Assembly: GCA_017936375.1 (NCBI GenBank)
Contig: JAGBFR010000026.1
Span: forward strand, 1 to 40,373
Reading direction: 5' to 3'
Length of the DNA: 40,373 bases
Source: Clostridia bacterium
GTDB lineage: Bacteria; Bacillota; Clostridia; Christensenellales; Aristaeellaceae
The notes beneath the pieces were generated by a model that was not told the DNA's origin, searched no databases, and saw only the letters and a list, made by a program, of their open reading frames with translations. Position numbers and translations under genes: made by a program. This document shows, piece by piece, positions 24,696 through 35,644 of this stretch (within the stretch, counting starts at the first letter, position 1; every line of letters starts with the position of its first letter).

Positions 24696-24724
24696 ATTAT
24701 ACCCAGATTTATGTCCTGCGTCAA
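24696..24724 (-). promoter_or_regulatory. Strong promoter of the 38-residue gene
   Basis: TTGACG (24719-24724), 17-bp spacer, TATAAT (24696-24701) on the minus strand; the start codon is about 20 nt after the expected transcription start. Confidence 0.85.
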
Positions 24725-24774
24725 TTGCGGGAGCGTCATGCAGCAGAGGAAAACGGCCCCCCTCCGGCGAATGA

Positions 24775-27888
<3,114 letters not shown>

Positions 27889-27908
27889 GGGAATAACAGA
27901 ATAAGAAT

Positions 27909-27942
27909 GCGCCCCGCGTCTCTTTTGCGAGATGCGGGGCGC
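27909..27942. terminator. Hairpin after lacZ
   Basis: A 14-bp stem (GCGCCCCGCGTCTC/GAGATGCGGGGCGC, one G-U pair) with a 6-nt loop, 20 bp past lacZ. The T-tract is weak in both directions (GGTATATATT; ATTCTTATT). Confidence 0.6.
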
Positions 27943-28000
27943 GGTATATATTCTGCGAACTAAAATGGCTGTGCCGCCGGGCGGCGGCTGGCTTCGCGGC

Positions 28001-28333
28001 TTACCGTCCCTGACGTCGCTTTTCCATCTTGCTCTCGATTAGATGGCGGATGGCCATGACGGGATGGGTCTTGAGCATCCTCGGCCCGGAGTAGCGCATG
28101 ACCGCGCGGATCTTTTCGCGCATGTCCGGCCTGTAGCAGTGCACTCTGCAGTTGGAGCAGAAGGTCTTGCTCTCCATGAACGGGCATTTGTCGCTGCGCT
28201 CGTGCGCATAGCGGATCAGCGCGGCGCACTCGGGGCAGGGGGAGGCCGTCTTGTGCTGAGCGCGGCAGTAGAGGGCGATCATCTCGGCGACGACGCGCTT
28301 TTCGCGTGCGCGCTTGGCTTCTGTGCTGGGCAT
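28001..28333 (-). CDS. Nitrous oxide-stimulated promoter family protein (PF11756-like)
   Basis: 110 residues starting MPSTEAKRAREKR. The pattern MIALYCRAQH, then SPCPECAALIRYAHERSDKCPF, CSNCRVHCYRPDMREKIR and VMRYSGPRMLKTHPVMA matches the small Cys-rich family PF11756. Its three Cys-containing clusters probably bind metal. The family's biochemical role is not established. AGGAGG lies 6 bp before the ATG; a start further upstream would run into the tRNA terminator. Confidence 0.8.
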   Translation of the reverse strand: MPSTEAKRAREKRVVAEMIALYCRAQHKTASPCPECAALIRYAHERSDKCPFMESKTFCSNCRVHCYRPDMREKIRAVMRYSGPRMLKTHPVMAIRHLIESKMEKRRQGR

Positions 28334-28360
28334 TGTCAACCTCCTGTTATTCAAACGGGT

Positions 28361-28391
28361 AAAGAAAAACCGCTTCTCCAACGAGAAGCGG
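28361..28391 (-). terminator. Terminator of the tRNA-Val gene
   Basis: A 9-bp stem (CCGCTTCTC/GAGAAGCGG) with a 4-nt loop; TTTTTCTTT follows on the minus strand. Confidence 0.92.
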
Positions 28392-28423
28392 CATCCAACG
28401 GGGTGACTAAATCCCGTTTAGCT

Positions 28424-28500
28424 TGGTGGGGTCTATAGGGCTCGAACCTACGACCTCCACGATGTCAACGTGGCGCTCTGACCAGCTGAGCTAAGACCCC
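28424..28500 (-). tRNA. tRNA-Val, anticodon GAC
   Basis: The full cloverleaf folds on the minus strand: acceptor GGGGTCT/AGACCCC, D arm GCTC/GAGC, anticodon stem CCACG/CGTGG with loop TTGACAT (anticodon GAC), a 5-nt variable loop, and a T arm GTAGG-TTCGAGC-CCTAT. Discriminator A and the CCA end are encoded. It has its own promoter and terminator. Confidence 0.97.
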
Positions 28501-28513
28501 AAGCACGAAAGTG

Positions 28514-28542
28514 ATTATATCAAAGGCTGTGCGATCCGTCAA
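28514..28542 (-). promoter_or_regulatory. Promoter of tRNA-Val
   Basis: TTGACG (28537-28542), 17-bp spacer, TATAAT (28514-28519) on the minus strand, just ahead of the tRNA. Confidence 0.88.
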
Positions 28543-28697
28543 GCCCCTTTTTCATCTTTTTTGAAATTCGTTCCGTCCGCGCATCGCCGCCGGGCAGATT
28601 GCGCATGCAGGATTTGTCAGATTATCCATACAAACCGGTGGTTTATGGCGAAAAAGACGAGAATGACTGAACAGGGCAGAAAACCCCCGGGGTTCCC

Positions 28698-28726
28698 TTG
28701 CAATCCCATTTTGTTTCGGGTATAAT
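28698..28726 (+). promoter_or_regulatory. Promoter of the HPr-like gene
   Basis: TTGCAA, 17-bp spacer, TATAAT, about 28 nt before the expected ribosome binding site AGGAGG. Confidence 0.85.
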
Positions 28727-28760
28727 ACTCGGGAAAGACAGACAGGAGGAGTGAGATCTG

Positions 28761-29012
28761 ATGAAATCTGTGAACATCCGTCTGACGATGATGACCAATC
28801 ACGTCAAGGATTTTGTGAGCCTTGTGAATCGATTCCCGTATGATATGGATCTGCGCTCGGGGCGCTATGTGGTGGACGCCAAGTCCATTCTTGGCATTTT
28901 CTCCATCGACCTGTCCCGCCCGATCCGCATGGATATCTACAGCGACGACTGCGACGATCTGCTCGCTGAGCTCAAGGATTATATCGTTGAGGACGAGGCC
29001 GGGCAGGCCTGA
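28761..29012 (+). CDS. HPr-like protein
   Basis: 83 residues, the size of phosphocarrier HPr. The second half, GRYVVDAKSILGIFSIDLS, keeps the HPr Ser46 region (K-S-I-L-G). The active-site region is altered: where HPr has GLHARPAA, this reads TNHVKDFV, so a His (H14) remains but the Arg and Pro that follow are Lys and Asp. Such divergent HPr paralogues are common in Clostridia and are thought to be regulatory rather than sugar-transport parts. It is followed after 32 bp by the DUF4364-type gene, probably as one operon. Phosphorylation cannot be settled from sequence. Confidence 0.8.
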   Translation: MKSVNIRLTMMTNHVKDFVSLVNRFPYDMDLRSGRYVVDAKSILGIFSIDLSRPIRMDIYSDDCDDLLAELKDYIVEDEAGQA

Positions 29013-29044
29013 TCGCGCGTTTCGCGATGAAGGGAGGAACGCCT

Positions 29045-29641
29045 GTGTTCGACATTCACGCTACGGAAGAGGAAGATAAGCTGGTGCTGCTCAGCGCGCT
29101 CGACCGCATCGGGGGATGCAAGCAGGAGCAGCTGCTTCGCTACGTCGTGGAGACGGGGCTTCAGAGCCAGTTTCAGTTTTATCTCGCGCTGGCCGGGCTG
29201 AAAGAGGCCGGCTTCATCCGCGAGGCGAGCCACCTGGAGGGGACGCTGCTCATCCTCACGCCCGAGGGCCGGCAGAGCATGGAGCTCTTCGGCTCGCACA
29301 TCCGCGCATCGCTCCAGCAGAAGCTGGAGGAGAGCGGCGCGGCATGGCGCAGGCGCATCCGGGACGAACTGCAGATGCCTTCCGAATATGAAAAGGTCGG
29401 CAACGGCTACGTCGTCACCCTGCGCGCGCTCGAGGGCGGGGCGGAGATTTTCTCCATCAAGGCGACGGCCGCCAATAAGGAGCAGGCCAAGCGCTTCTGC
29501 GCCCGATGGCCGGAGCGGGCCGTCTTCCTCTATCAGACGGTCATGGCCCAGCTGGGCGAGACGGAGCCGGACGCCGTGGGCGGCGCGGCCTCCGCGCAGC
29601 AGACGGACGAGGCTTCCGCCCCGGACGAAAAAACGGAATGA
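29045..29641 (+). CDS. DUF4364-type protein
   Basis: About 198 residues. The N-terminal part (about 8-85) looks like a winged helix: LVLLSALDRIGG, QFQFYLALAGLKEAGFI and TLLILTPEGRQSMELF. The C-terminal half is a beta-rich domain, ending in an acidic Ala-rich tail. The pattern fits the DUF4364 family of Firmicutes. The GTG at 29045 is 8 bp after AGGGAGG and is preferred over the ATG at 29027 lying before the ribosome site. A transcription-factor role is inferred from the fold only. Confidence 0.7.
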   Translation: MFDIHATEEEDKLVLLSALDRIGGCKQEQLLRYVVETGLQSQFQFYLALAGLKEAGFIREASHLEGTLLILTPEGRQSMELFGSHIRASLQQKLEESGAAWRRRIRDELQMPSEYEKVGNGYVVTLRALEGGAEIFSIKATAANKEQAKRFCARWPERAVFLYQTVMAQLGETEPDAVGGAASAQQTDEASAPDEKTE

Positions 29642-29645
29642 TTTC

Positions 29646-29677
29646 ACGCGCGCTTCCCGATGGGAGGCGCGTTTTTC
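29646..29677 (+). terminator. Terminator after the DUF4364-type gene
   Basis: A GC-rich imperfect stem (ACGCGC-GCTTCCC with GGGAG-GCGCGT), then TTTTTCTG. Confidence 0.85.
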
Positions 29678-29691
29678 TGTAAGAATATGGA

Positions 29692-29728
29692 AAAGGCGCC
29701 GTCTGCCTGCTCGCCGACGGCGCCTTTC
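29692..29728. terminator. Second, bidirectional hairpin
   Basis: A 12-bp stem (AAAGGCGCCGTC/GACGGCGCCTTT), with TTTCC following on plus and TTTTCC on minus. It probably also stops minus-strand transcription from the GntR gene. Confidence 0.7.
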
Positions 29729-29894
29729 CTTGTGGAAGGGAAAAATGAGGAATAGGGAAGAAAAAGGAAGATACCTGCCCCCGCGCGGAGGGGAAGAAGC
29801 GCGGAGGCTGCAAGAGCTTCTCTGCTCTTTACGCGCTTATCTTATCATTTGAATGTGGCAGAAATATGATGTCAGCGGGGAGAAATTGGTGGTC

Positions 29895-30593
29895 TCAGAT
29901 GCTCTGCGGCTCAAAATAGCCGGCGTATTTGGTGAAGACCAGCCCGCCGAGCCTGCGCACGCCGCCGTAGAGATGGCGGCGCATGAGCGCCTCGATGCCG
30001 TCCGTGCTGCGCTCATCGACGAGACGGAGCATCTGCGCGTGGTCCGCGAGGACGTCGGGCACATTGCCGCCCTCGATGATATCCAGCGTGCAGAAGCGTG
30101 TATAGCTGGACTGCATGCCGCTCAGCCGTTCCCAGAGGAACAGGTTGCCCGTGGCGCGGAACCAGATTTCATGCATCCTGTAATCGGTATTCAGAAAGCG
30201 GTCGGCTTCAAACTGCGCCGGCTGACGCAAAAAGACCTCGCCCAGCTGCTGCAGCTGCGTGTAGGCGTAGCGCACGCGCTCGGCGTCCGCAGGCGTGCAG
30301 GAGAGGATGAAATCGCGCAGCACCATGGACTCGACGGCCACGCGCTCATAGATGAGCTGATTGATCACGTCGTAGTCGAGCTTGGTGACGATGCTGCCCT
30401 TGCGCGGAAGGATCTGAACAAGGCCGTTTTCCTGCAGGCGCTGCAGGATGCTGCGCACCGGCGTGCGCGAGAGGGAGAAGCGCTGGCAGAGATGGTTCTC
30501 GCTCAGGGCGTCTCCCGGCTTATGCTCAAAGCGCAGAATCTCAGCGGCCAGCTGCTGGTACATCTGGTCATGGTCGTTTGCACAGCTGTTCAT
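29895..30593 (-). CDS. GntR-family regulator (FadR/FCD type)
   Basis: 232 residues. Winged helix at about 12-70 (GDALSENHLCQRFSLSRTP and VRSILQRLQENGLVQILPRKG) and an all-helical FCD ligand domain at about 80-220 with the usual D...H...H metal positions (e.g. NTDYRMHEIW, LADHAQML). GGGAGG lies upstream of the ATG at 30593; an ATG 36 bp earlier lacks a site. It is divergent from the TRAP transporter, and TGTATACA-type sites lie in the shared region, so it very probably represses dctPQM and is released by the transported acid. Confidence 0.92.
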   Translation of the reverse strand: MNSCANDHDQMYQQLAAEILRFEHKPGDALSENHLCQRFSLSRTPVRSILQRLQENGLVQILPRKGSIVTKLDYDVINQLIYERVAVESMVLRDFILSCTPADAERVRYAYTQLQQLGEVFLRQPAQFEADRFLNTDYRMHEIWFRATGNLFLWERLSGMQSSYTRFCTLDIIEGGNVPDVLADHAQMLRLVDERSTDGIEALMRRHLYGGVRRLGGLVFTKYAGYFEPQSI

Positions 30594-30631
30594 CAGGATT
30601 TGCCTCCCTGCCATTGACTGGTATTTCATTC

Positions 30632-30660
30632 ATTATAATGTGCAGACGATATGGTGTCAA
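30632..30660 (-). promoter_or_regulatory. Promoter of the gntR gene
   Basis: TTGACA (30655-30660), 17-bp spacer, TATAAT (30632-30637) on the minus strand: a consensus sigma-A promoter. Confidence 0.9.
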
Positions 30661-30685
30661 TAACAATTGCGTTCAGAAATGATGC

Positions 30686-30711
30686 ATGTATGCAAGATGT
30701 ATGTATACAAG
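30686..30711. promoter_or_regulatory. Two candidate GntR operators
   Basis: ATGTATGCAAG (30686-30696) and ATGTATACAAG (30701-30711), 15 bp apart, upstream of the gntR promoter. The core TGTATACA is a perfect palindrome. Confidence 0.65.
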
Positions 30712-30806
30712 ACAAGCGGAGCTGATTCGGGCGGGGATATGGGCGATGGTTTGACTATATTGCGGATAAAACTTGTCAATTTCGTGGTAAATTGCCAAAT
30801 TGGAAC

Positions 30807-30835
30807 TTGTATTCCCGACGATGCTGTGATAGTAT
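30807..30835 (+). promoter_or_regulatory. Promoter of the TRAP transporter operon
   Basis: TTGTAT, 17-bp spacer, TAGTAT with an extended TG. It ends one base before the third operator. Confidence 0.6.
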
Positions 30836-30846
30836 ATGTATACAAG
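30836..30846. promoter_or_regulatory. Third GntR operator, at the dctP transcription start
   Basis: ATGTATACAAG, identical to the copy at 30701, covering the expected start point, where a bound repressor would block RNA polymerase. The -35 itself is within a related CTTGTAT half-site. Confidence 0.7.
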
Positions 30847-30889
30847 GTGCGCGTATGGCGCACAAAACGACATTGCAGGAGGTATTCCC

Positions 30890-31912
30890 ATGAAGAAGCT
30901 GTTTGCTCTTGTCCTCGCGCTGATCGTTGCGCTGGGCTGCGCGAGCGCCCTGGCTGAGGATCCGTACAAGGATCTCGGCAATTTCACCATGATCGTCGGC
31001 CATGCTCAGCCGGAAAGCAACCCGCGCTACATCTCCATGGAGAAGTTCGCGGCGGACGTCGCTGAGAAGACCAACGGCCACGTGACCGTCGAAGTGTTTG
31101 GCAACGGCCAGCTGGGCACCGAAAAGGAAATGCTCGAGCAGGTTGTTCAGGGCGTCACCCAGGGCATGCGCGGCGGCCAGTATGACTTCAGCCCGCGTCT
31201 GCTGATGTTCACCCTGCCGTTCCTGGCCAACAACCGTGAAGAGGTTACTGCGCTGCTGCAGAGCGACCTCGCCAAGAAGGTTTCCGCCGAGGCGGCTGAG
31301 ACCACCGGCACCGTCATCATCAACCTCTGCGACGCCGGCGGCTTCCGTCAGTTCTCCAACAACACCCGCCCGCTGACCAAGCCGGAGGATCTCGCCGGCC
31401 TGAAGATGCGCACCAACGGCATGAAGACCATCGACCTGACCTTCCAGGCCATGGGCGCCAACACCGTGTCCGTTCCGTACGCCGACCTGTACATGGGCCT
31501 GAAGACCTCCATCGCCGACGGCCAGGAGAATCCGTGGGTCAACGTCGAGGGCATGAAGTTCTACGAGGTTCAGAAGTACTTCACCGAGGTCAACTATCAG
31601 TTCCATCCGGACCCGTTCTATGTCAACGCCGAGTGGTGGAACACCCTGCCGGTCGAGTTCCAGACCATCCTGACCGAGTGCGCAACCGCGATGGGCGAGT
31701 ACAACGATCAGCTGATCGACCAGAACTCTGACGCTGCCAAGCAGGTCGTCGTCGACGCCGGCTGCGAAGTCTACGTCCCGACCGCCGAAGAGCTGGCTGC
31801 CTTCCAGGCCGCCTGCCAGCCGGTGTACAGCCAGGTTGTGACCGAGGGCATCTGCACGCAGGAAGAGCTCGACGAGATGCTCGCCATCGTGGCTGCCGTC
31901 CGCGGCGAATAA
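30890..31912 (+). CDS. dctP: TRAP transporter substrate-binding protein (DctP family)
   Basis: 340 residues. Signal peptide 1-23 (ASALA|EDP), then the DctP fold, including GQLGTEKEMLEQV, the carboxylate-binding arginine region GLKMRTNG, and the family-typical YADLYMGLKTSIADGQENP. It captures an organic acid outside the membrane and delivers it to DctQM, driven by an ion gradient. CAGGAGG lies 7 bp before the ATG at 30890. A terminator between it and dctQ should raise its level over the permeases. Substrate not readable, although two nearby loci reduce organic acids outside the cell. Confidence 0.95.
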   Translation: MKKLFALVLALIVALGCASALAEDPYKDLGNFTMIVGHAQPESNPRYISMEKFAADVAEKTNGHVTVEVFGNGQLGTEKEMLEQVVQGVTQGMRGGQYDFSPRLLMFTLPFLANNREEVTALLQSDLAKKVSAEAAETTGTVIINLCDAGGFRQFSNNTRPLTKPEDLAGLKMRTNGMKTIDLTFQAMGANTVSVPYADLYMGLKTSIADGQENPWVNVEGMKFYEVQKYFTEVNYQFHPDPFYVNAEWWNTLPVEFQTILTECATAMGEYNDQLIDQNSDAAKQVVVDAGCEVYVPTAEELAAFQAACQPVYSQVVTEGICTQEELDEMLAIVAAVRGE

Positions 31913-31930
31913 TCATCAGAACGTCACTTG

Positions 31931-31968
31931 GGGGCGGGTCGGGGGATAGCCTCCCCCGCCCCTTTTTT
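31931..31968 (+). terminator. Partial terminator between dctP and dctQ
   Basis: GGGGCGGG (31931-31938) pairs with CCCGCCCC (31955-31962), enclosing a second G/C stem; TTTTTT follows. It sits inside the operon, so it should act as an attenuator that favours the binding protein. Confidence 0.85.
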
Positions 31969-32004
31969 CGTTTCTTCGATCTGTGTTAAGGAGGATTAAC
32001 ACGA

Positions 32005-32511
32005 ATGAATAATCTGAAGAAGCTCGGCGCGCAGCTGGAAAAGCTCTACATGGGCGTGGGCGCTGTGGCGATGGGTCTGCTGGCGTTTCTGGTGATCTTC
32101 ACGGTCATCATGCGCTACTGCTTCTCGCTGAGCTGGAAGTCCGTTTCCGAGTTCTGTGTGCTGCTCTTTACGTTCACGACCTTCTGGGGGATGGGCCTCA
32201 ATGTGCTCAAGAACGAGCATGTGTCCATCAATATCCTCTATGACAGGCTCCCGCCGGTCGTCAGGAAGTGGCTGAATGTGTTCAATCACATCGTCATGCT
32301 GGTGGTCGATGTGCTGTTTGTTCACTATGGCTGGGCGTATGCCGTCAAGATGGGCAAGCAGCTGAGCATGGGCATGGAGATCCCGATGTTCTACATGTAC
32401 GGTCTGATGCCGCTGTGCGGCGTGATCTGCGCGGTGTGCATCGTGATCAAGGGCGCTCAGGCTGTGTGTACGCCTGTGTCCGCCTATGTCGTGAAGAACG
32501 AGAACCCGTAA
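32005..32511 (+). CDS. dctQ: TRAP transporter small permease (DctQ family)
   Basis: 168 residues with four hydrophobic helices (about 19-41, 50-70, 88-110 and 130-152). The SWKSVSEFCVLLFTFTTFWG segment and the acidic residue in SEF are typical of DctQ. It helps the large subunit DctM couple substrate entry to sodium or proton flow. AAGGAGG lies upstream of the ATG; dctM starts 16 bp after its stop. Confidence 0.9.
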   Translation: MNNLKKLGAQLEKLYMGVGAVAMGLLAFLVIFTVIMRYCFSLSWKSVSEFCVLLFTFTTFWGMGLNVLKNEHVSINILYDRLPPVVRKWLNVFNHIVMLVVDVLFVHYGWAYAVKMGKQLSMGMEIPMFYMYGLMPLCGVICAVCIVIKGAQAVCTPVSAYVVKNENP

Positions 32512-32527
32512 CGGAAGGAGAGTAGCT

Positions 32528-33811
32528 ATGGCCATTGTATTCCTGCTTGCGGGTCTCATCGTCTTTGCGGCGATCGGCGTTCCGCTGGCCTTTTCCATCG
32601 GCGCGTCCTGCATCAGCTATCTGAGCGCCGCCCGCCCGATGTTCCTGAGCATGATGCCCCAGCGCATCTGGAACGGCGTGTACAGCGAACTGATGATCGC
32701 CATGCCGCTGTTCATGCTCGCCGGCGAGCTGATGAACACCGGCGGCATCACCAAGCGCATCATCAATTTCTGCATGGAGCTGCTGCGCCCGATCCGCGGC
32801 GGTCTGGGTGAGGTGAATATCGTCGCCTCCATGATCTTCGGCGGCATCTCCGGCTCCTCCGTTGCGGATACCTCTGCGCTGGGTTCCATCCTGATCCCGT
32901 CCATGGAGAAGGAGGGCTATCCGCCGGCTGTTTCCGCGGGTATCACCGTCGCCTCCTCCACGATGGGCATGATCATCCCGCCGTCCACGCCCATGGTCGT
33001 CTACGCGATGATCTCCGGCGCGTCCATCGGCGCGCTGTTCATGGCGGGTGCCGTGCCGGGCATCCTCATCGGCCTGACCCAGCTGGTGCTCGTGTATGTC
33101 ATCAGCCGCAAAAAGGGCTGGCATCCGGAGAAGACGGCCTTCAGCGCCAAGCGCTTCTGGTCCGCGATTCTCTCCGGCATCCCGGCGCTGCTGATGCCGC
33201 TGTTCATCATCGTCTGCGTGTCCTTCGGCATCTGCACCGCGTCCGAGAGCGCGGGCGTCGCCGTGCTTTACAGCATGATCGTCGGCTTCTTCATCTACCG
33301 TGAGCTCACGTGGAAGGACGTCTGGAATGCGCTGAAGAAGACGCTGATCTCGTCCTCTTCCATCATGATCATCATCGGCTTCACCTCCATCTTCACCTGG
33401 GTGCTCACCATCCAGAAGGTGCCGGACATGGTCGCCAATTTCTTCATGGGCATGAACATGCCGGCATGGGGCATCGCGCTGATGTTTGATGTATTGATCC
33501 TGATCATCGGTACGTTCATCGACGTCAGCCCGGCGATCCTGATGCTCACCCCGATCATGCTGCCGGTCATGCAGAATTACGGCTTTTCCGCGCTGCAGTT
33601 CGGCGCGATGATGATCACCGGCCTTGCGATCGGCCTGGTCACGCCGCCGGTTGGCATGTGCCTGAATGCGTGCAACAAGATCAACCGCATGCCGATCATC
33701 GACATCTTCAAGGGCGCGCTGCCCTATATCATCTGCAACGTGCTGGTTCTCATTGCCATCAGCCTCTTCCCGGCGCTGACGACGTGGCTGCCGGCGATGC
33801 TGGGTTATTGA
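32528..33811 (+). CDS. dctM: TRAP transporter large permease (DctM family)
   Basis: 427 residues with about 12 membrane helices, the usual DctM length. Family motifs: MPLFMLAGELMNTGGIT, FGGISGSSVADTSALGSI, IPPSTPMVVYA in the first half, and the matching GLAIGLVTPPVGMCLN hairpin in the second. It forms the transport path with DctQ and receives substrate from DctP. GGAAGGAGAG precedes the ATG. The operon ends at the terminator at 33829. Confidence 0.95.
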   Translation: MAIVFLLAGLIVFAAIGVPLAFSIGASCISYLSAARPMFLSMMPQRIWNGVYSELMIAMPLFMLAGELMNTGGITKRIINFCMELLRPIRGGLGEVNIVASMIFGGISGSSVADTSALGSILIPSMEKEGYPPAVSAGITVASSTMGMIIPPSTPMVVYAMISGASIGALFMAGAVPGILIGLTQLVLVYVISRKKGWHPEKTAFSAKRFWSAILSGIPALLMPLFIIVCVSFGICTASESAGVAVLYSMIVGFFIYRELTWKDVWNALKKTLISSSSIMIIIGFTSIFTWVLTIQKVPDMVANFFMGMNMPAWGIALMFDVLILIIGTFIDVSPAILMLTPIMLPVMQNYGFSALQFGAMMITGLAIGLVTPPVGMCLNACNKINRMPIIDIFKGALPYIICNVLVLIAISLFPALTTWLPAMLGY

Positions 33812-33828
33812 TTCTCCTGTTTATGCGC

Positions 33829-33876
33829 GGGGCGCTGCTTTTCCGGTCTGCGGGCTGGAGGGCAGCGCCCCTTTTT
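33829..33876 (+). terminator. Terminator of the TRAP operon
   Basis: GGGGCGCTGC (33829-33838) and GCAGCGCCCC (33862-33871) form a 10-bp stem with a long loop; TTTTT follows. Confidence 0.8.
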
Positions 33877-33907
33877 CTGCTCCGCGGGGCGCGGCGCATC
33901 AAAACAA

Positions 33908-33936
33908 TTGAGCTTTTCCCCTGTTTGTGATACACT
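33908..33936 (+). promoter_or_regulatory. Promoter of the DUF6020-like gene
   Basis: TTGAGC, 17-bp spacer, TACACT, about 35 bp before the start. Confidence 0.55.
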
Positions 33937-33970
33937 AACCATGAATCAGTCTGCACAGGAGGGGATGAAT

Positions 33971-35590
33971 ATGGCGAAGGGAAAGGGCCGCAGGCGCGCG
34001 GCCATCTGGGTGGGCGCGGCGATGTATGCGATCCTTGCGGCGCTCGGCGTTCATGAAGAGCTTTTCGGCGGCATTCATCCGCTGCTCACGCCGCTGGCGG
34101 CCGTTCTGGCCGTGCCGGTCTGCGCTTTGGGGCTGTCCTGGTTTTTTTCCGACGGGCCCCGCAGGCTGACTGTGGCTGCGGATGCGCCTGCGCCGCGCTT
34201 GCAGGAGAAGCCCTTTTCCATAGGGCGCGCGTTCCTTGTGCTGCTGGCGTGCTATACGCCGATGTTCCTGTGCGCCTATCCCGGCTCGTTCGCCTATGAC
34301 GTGCCCTTCCAGCTGCGGCAGGTCTTCACCGGCAGCTATTCCACGCATCATCCGCTGCTGCATACGCTGCTGCTGGGCGGCTGCGTGCGCCTGGGGCAGG
34401 CGCTGGGCAGCATCAACCTCGGTGCGGCGCTCTATACGATCATCCAGATGACGGCGCTGGCCGGGTGCTTTGCAGCGGTCTGCGCGTCCCTCGCGCGGCG
34501 CTGCGGGGCGCGGGCGGCGCGGTTTGCCGTGCTCTTCTTTGCCGTCTATCCGCTGCATATGTTCATGGCGGTCAACGCGACCAAGGACGTGCTCTTCTCC
34601 GGCCTCTTCGCGCTCACGCTGGCGCTCGCTACTGAGGAGCTTGAGCAGCCGGAGAGCGCGCGGCGCGGCCTGTATGCCGGGCTCATCCTCTGCGGCGCGG
34701 GCATGATGCTCCTGCGCAATAACGCGCTCTACGCCGTGCTCGTCTGGCTGCCGCTGCTTGCGCTCCTGCTGCGCCGCCGCGCGCTGCGGGTGATCGCCTG
34801 CCTGCTGGCGGCAGTCGTGCTCTATGCGGGCGCAAACGGCGCGATGAAGGCGGCGACCGGCGCTGTGGACGGCGACCTGGCTGAGATGCTCTCCTGGCCG
34901 ATTCAGCAGCTGGCGCGCGCGAGGCTTCACGACGAGGCCGCGCTCTCCGGCGAGGAGAAGGCTGCCATCGACGCGCTCATGCCCGGCGAGGCGTGGCGCA
35001 AGTACGATCCCACGGTCTCCGACCCGGTGAAGTTTGAGTTTGACACGGAGGAATTCCTGCGCGACCCGGCGTATTACGCGGGGATCTGGCTGAGCGTGGG
35101 GAAGAAGTGCCCCGTGACCTATATCAACGCGGCGGTTGCGCTCACGTCCGCGTTCATTCATCCGTACCTGAGCTATGGCGTCTCGGGCTATTACCTGCAG
35201 ATGGGCGTGAGCCGCGAGCAGATTGACCAGTGGTGCGATTTTGAGTGGATCGAGCAGACGAGCCCGCTGCGGCGCGTGGTCGATTCGCTCTCGTGGCGCT
35301 TCGGCGCGAAGGGCGCGATGCAGATTCCCGGCGTCGGCATGCTGTTCAATATGGGCCTCATCATCTGGGCGATGCTGTTTTTCGTCCTTCGCGCGTGGTA
35401 TGACGGGCGCTGGGCGGCGTTTGCGGCGGGGCTTTTGCCGGTGCTGCTCTGGGGCACGTTCCTGCTCGGGCCTGTGATGGCCGGGCGGTATGTGTATCCA
35501 TTCGTGTGCTGCCTGCCGGTGCTGGGGATGAGTAACCCCAAAGCCTTCCCCTGTGAGGGGAAGGTGGCTGCCCGAAGGGCAGACGGATGA
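33971..35590 (+). CDS. Polytopic membrane protein (DUF6020-like), 3' end formed by a repeat
   Basis: 539 residues, roughly 11-12 hydrophobic helices. AYPGSFAYDVPFQLRQV and STHHPLLHTLLLGGCVRLG near the first external loop, and VNATKDVLFSGLFALTL, match DUF6020, a GT-C-like group that may transfer sugars from lipid carriers; the function is not proven. The ATG at 33971 lies 6 bp after AGGAGGGG; ATGs further upstream are badly placed. The last 16 or so residues (KAFPCEGKVAARRADG) are translated from the three-hairpin repeat at 35543, which also provides the stop. The original C-terminus was probably replaced or extended. Confidence 0.75.
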   Translation: MAKGKGRRRAAIWVGAAMYAILAALGVHEELFGGIHPLLTPLAAVLAVPVCALGLSWFFSDGPRRLTVAADAPAPRLQEKPFSIGRAFLVLLACYTPMFLCAYPGSFAYDVPFQLRQVFTGSYSTHHPLLHTLLLGGCVRLGQALGSINLGAALYTIIQMTALAGCFAAVCASLARRCGARAARFAVLFFAVYPLHMFMAVNATKDVLFSGLFALTLALATEELEQPESARRGLYAGLILCGAGMMLLRNNALYAVLVWLPLLALLLRRRALRVIACLLAAVVLYAGANGAMKAATGAVDGDLAEMLSWPIQQLARARLHDEAALSGEEKAAIDALMPGEAWRKYDPTVSDPVKFEFDTEEFLRDPAYYAGIWLSVGKKCPVTYINAAVALTSAFIHPYLSYGVSGYYLQMGVSREQIDQWCDFEWIEQTSPLRRVVDSLSWRFGAKGAMQIPGVGMLFNMGLIIWAMLFFVLRAWYDGRWAAFAAGLLPVLLWGTFLLGPVMAGRYVYPFVCCLPVLGMSNPKAFPCEGKVAARRADG

Positions 35591-35609
35591 GGTTCCCGCC
35601 CGCAGGCGG
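35543..35609 (+). repeat. Three-hairpin repeat overlapping the 3' end of the DUF6020-like gene
   Basis: CCTTCCCCT/AGGGGAAGG, CTGCCC-gaa-GGGCAG, GACGGATGAGG and CCGCC-cgca-GGCGG. The TGA in GGATGAGG ends the upstream gene. Confidence 0.85.
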
Positions 35610-35644
35610 TCGTTCCCTGTTCGGGGCGCTGCCCCGACGCCCCG

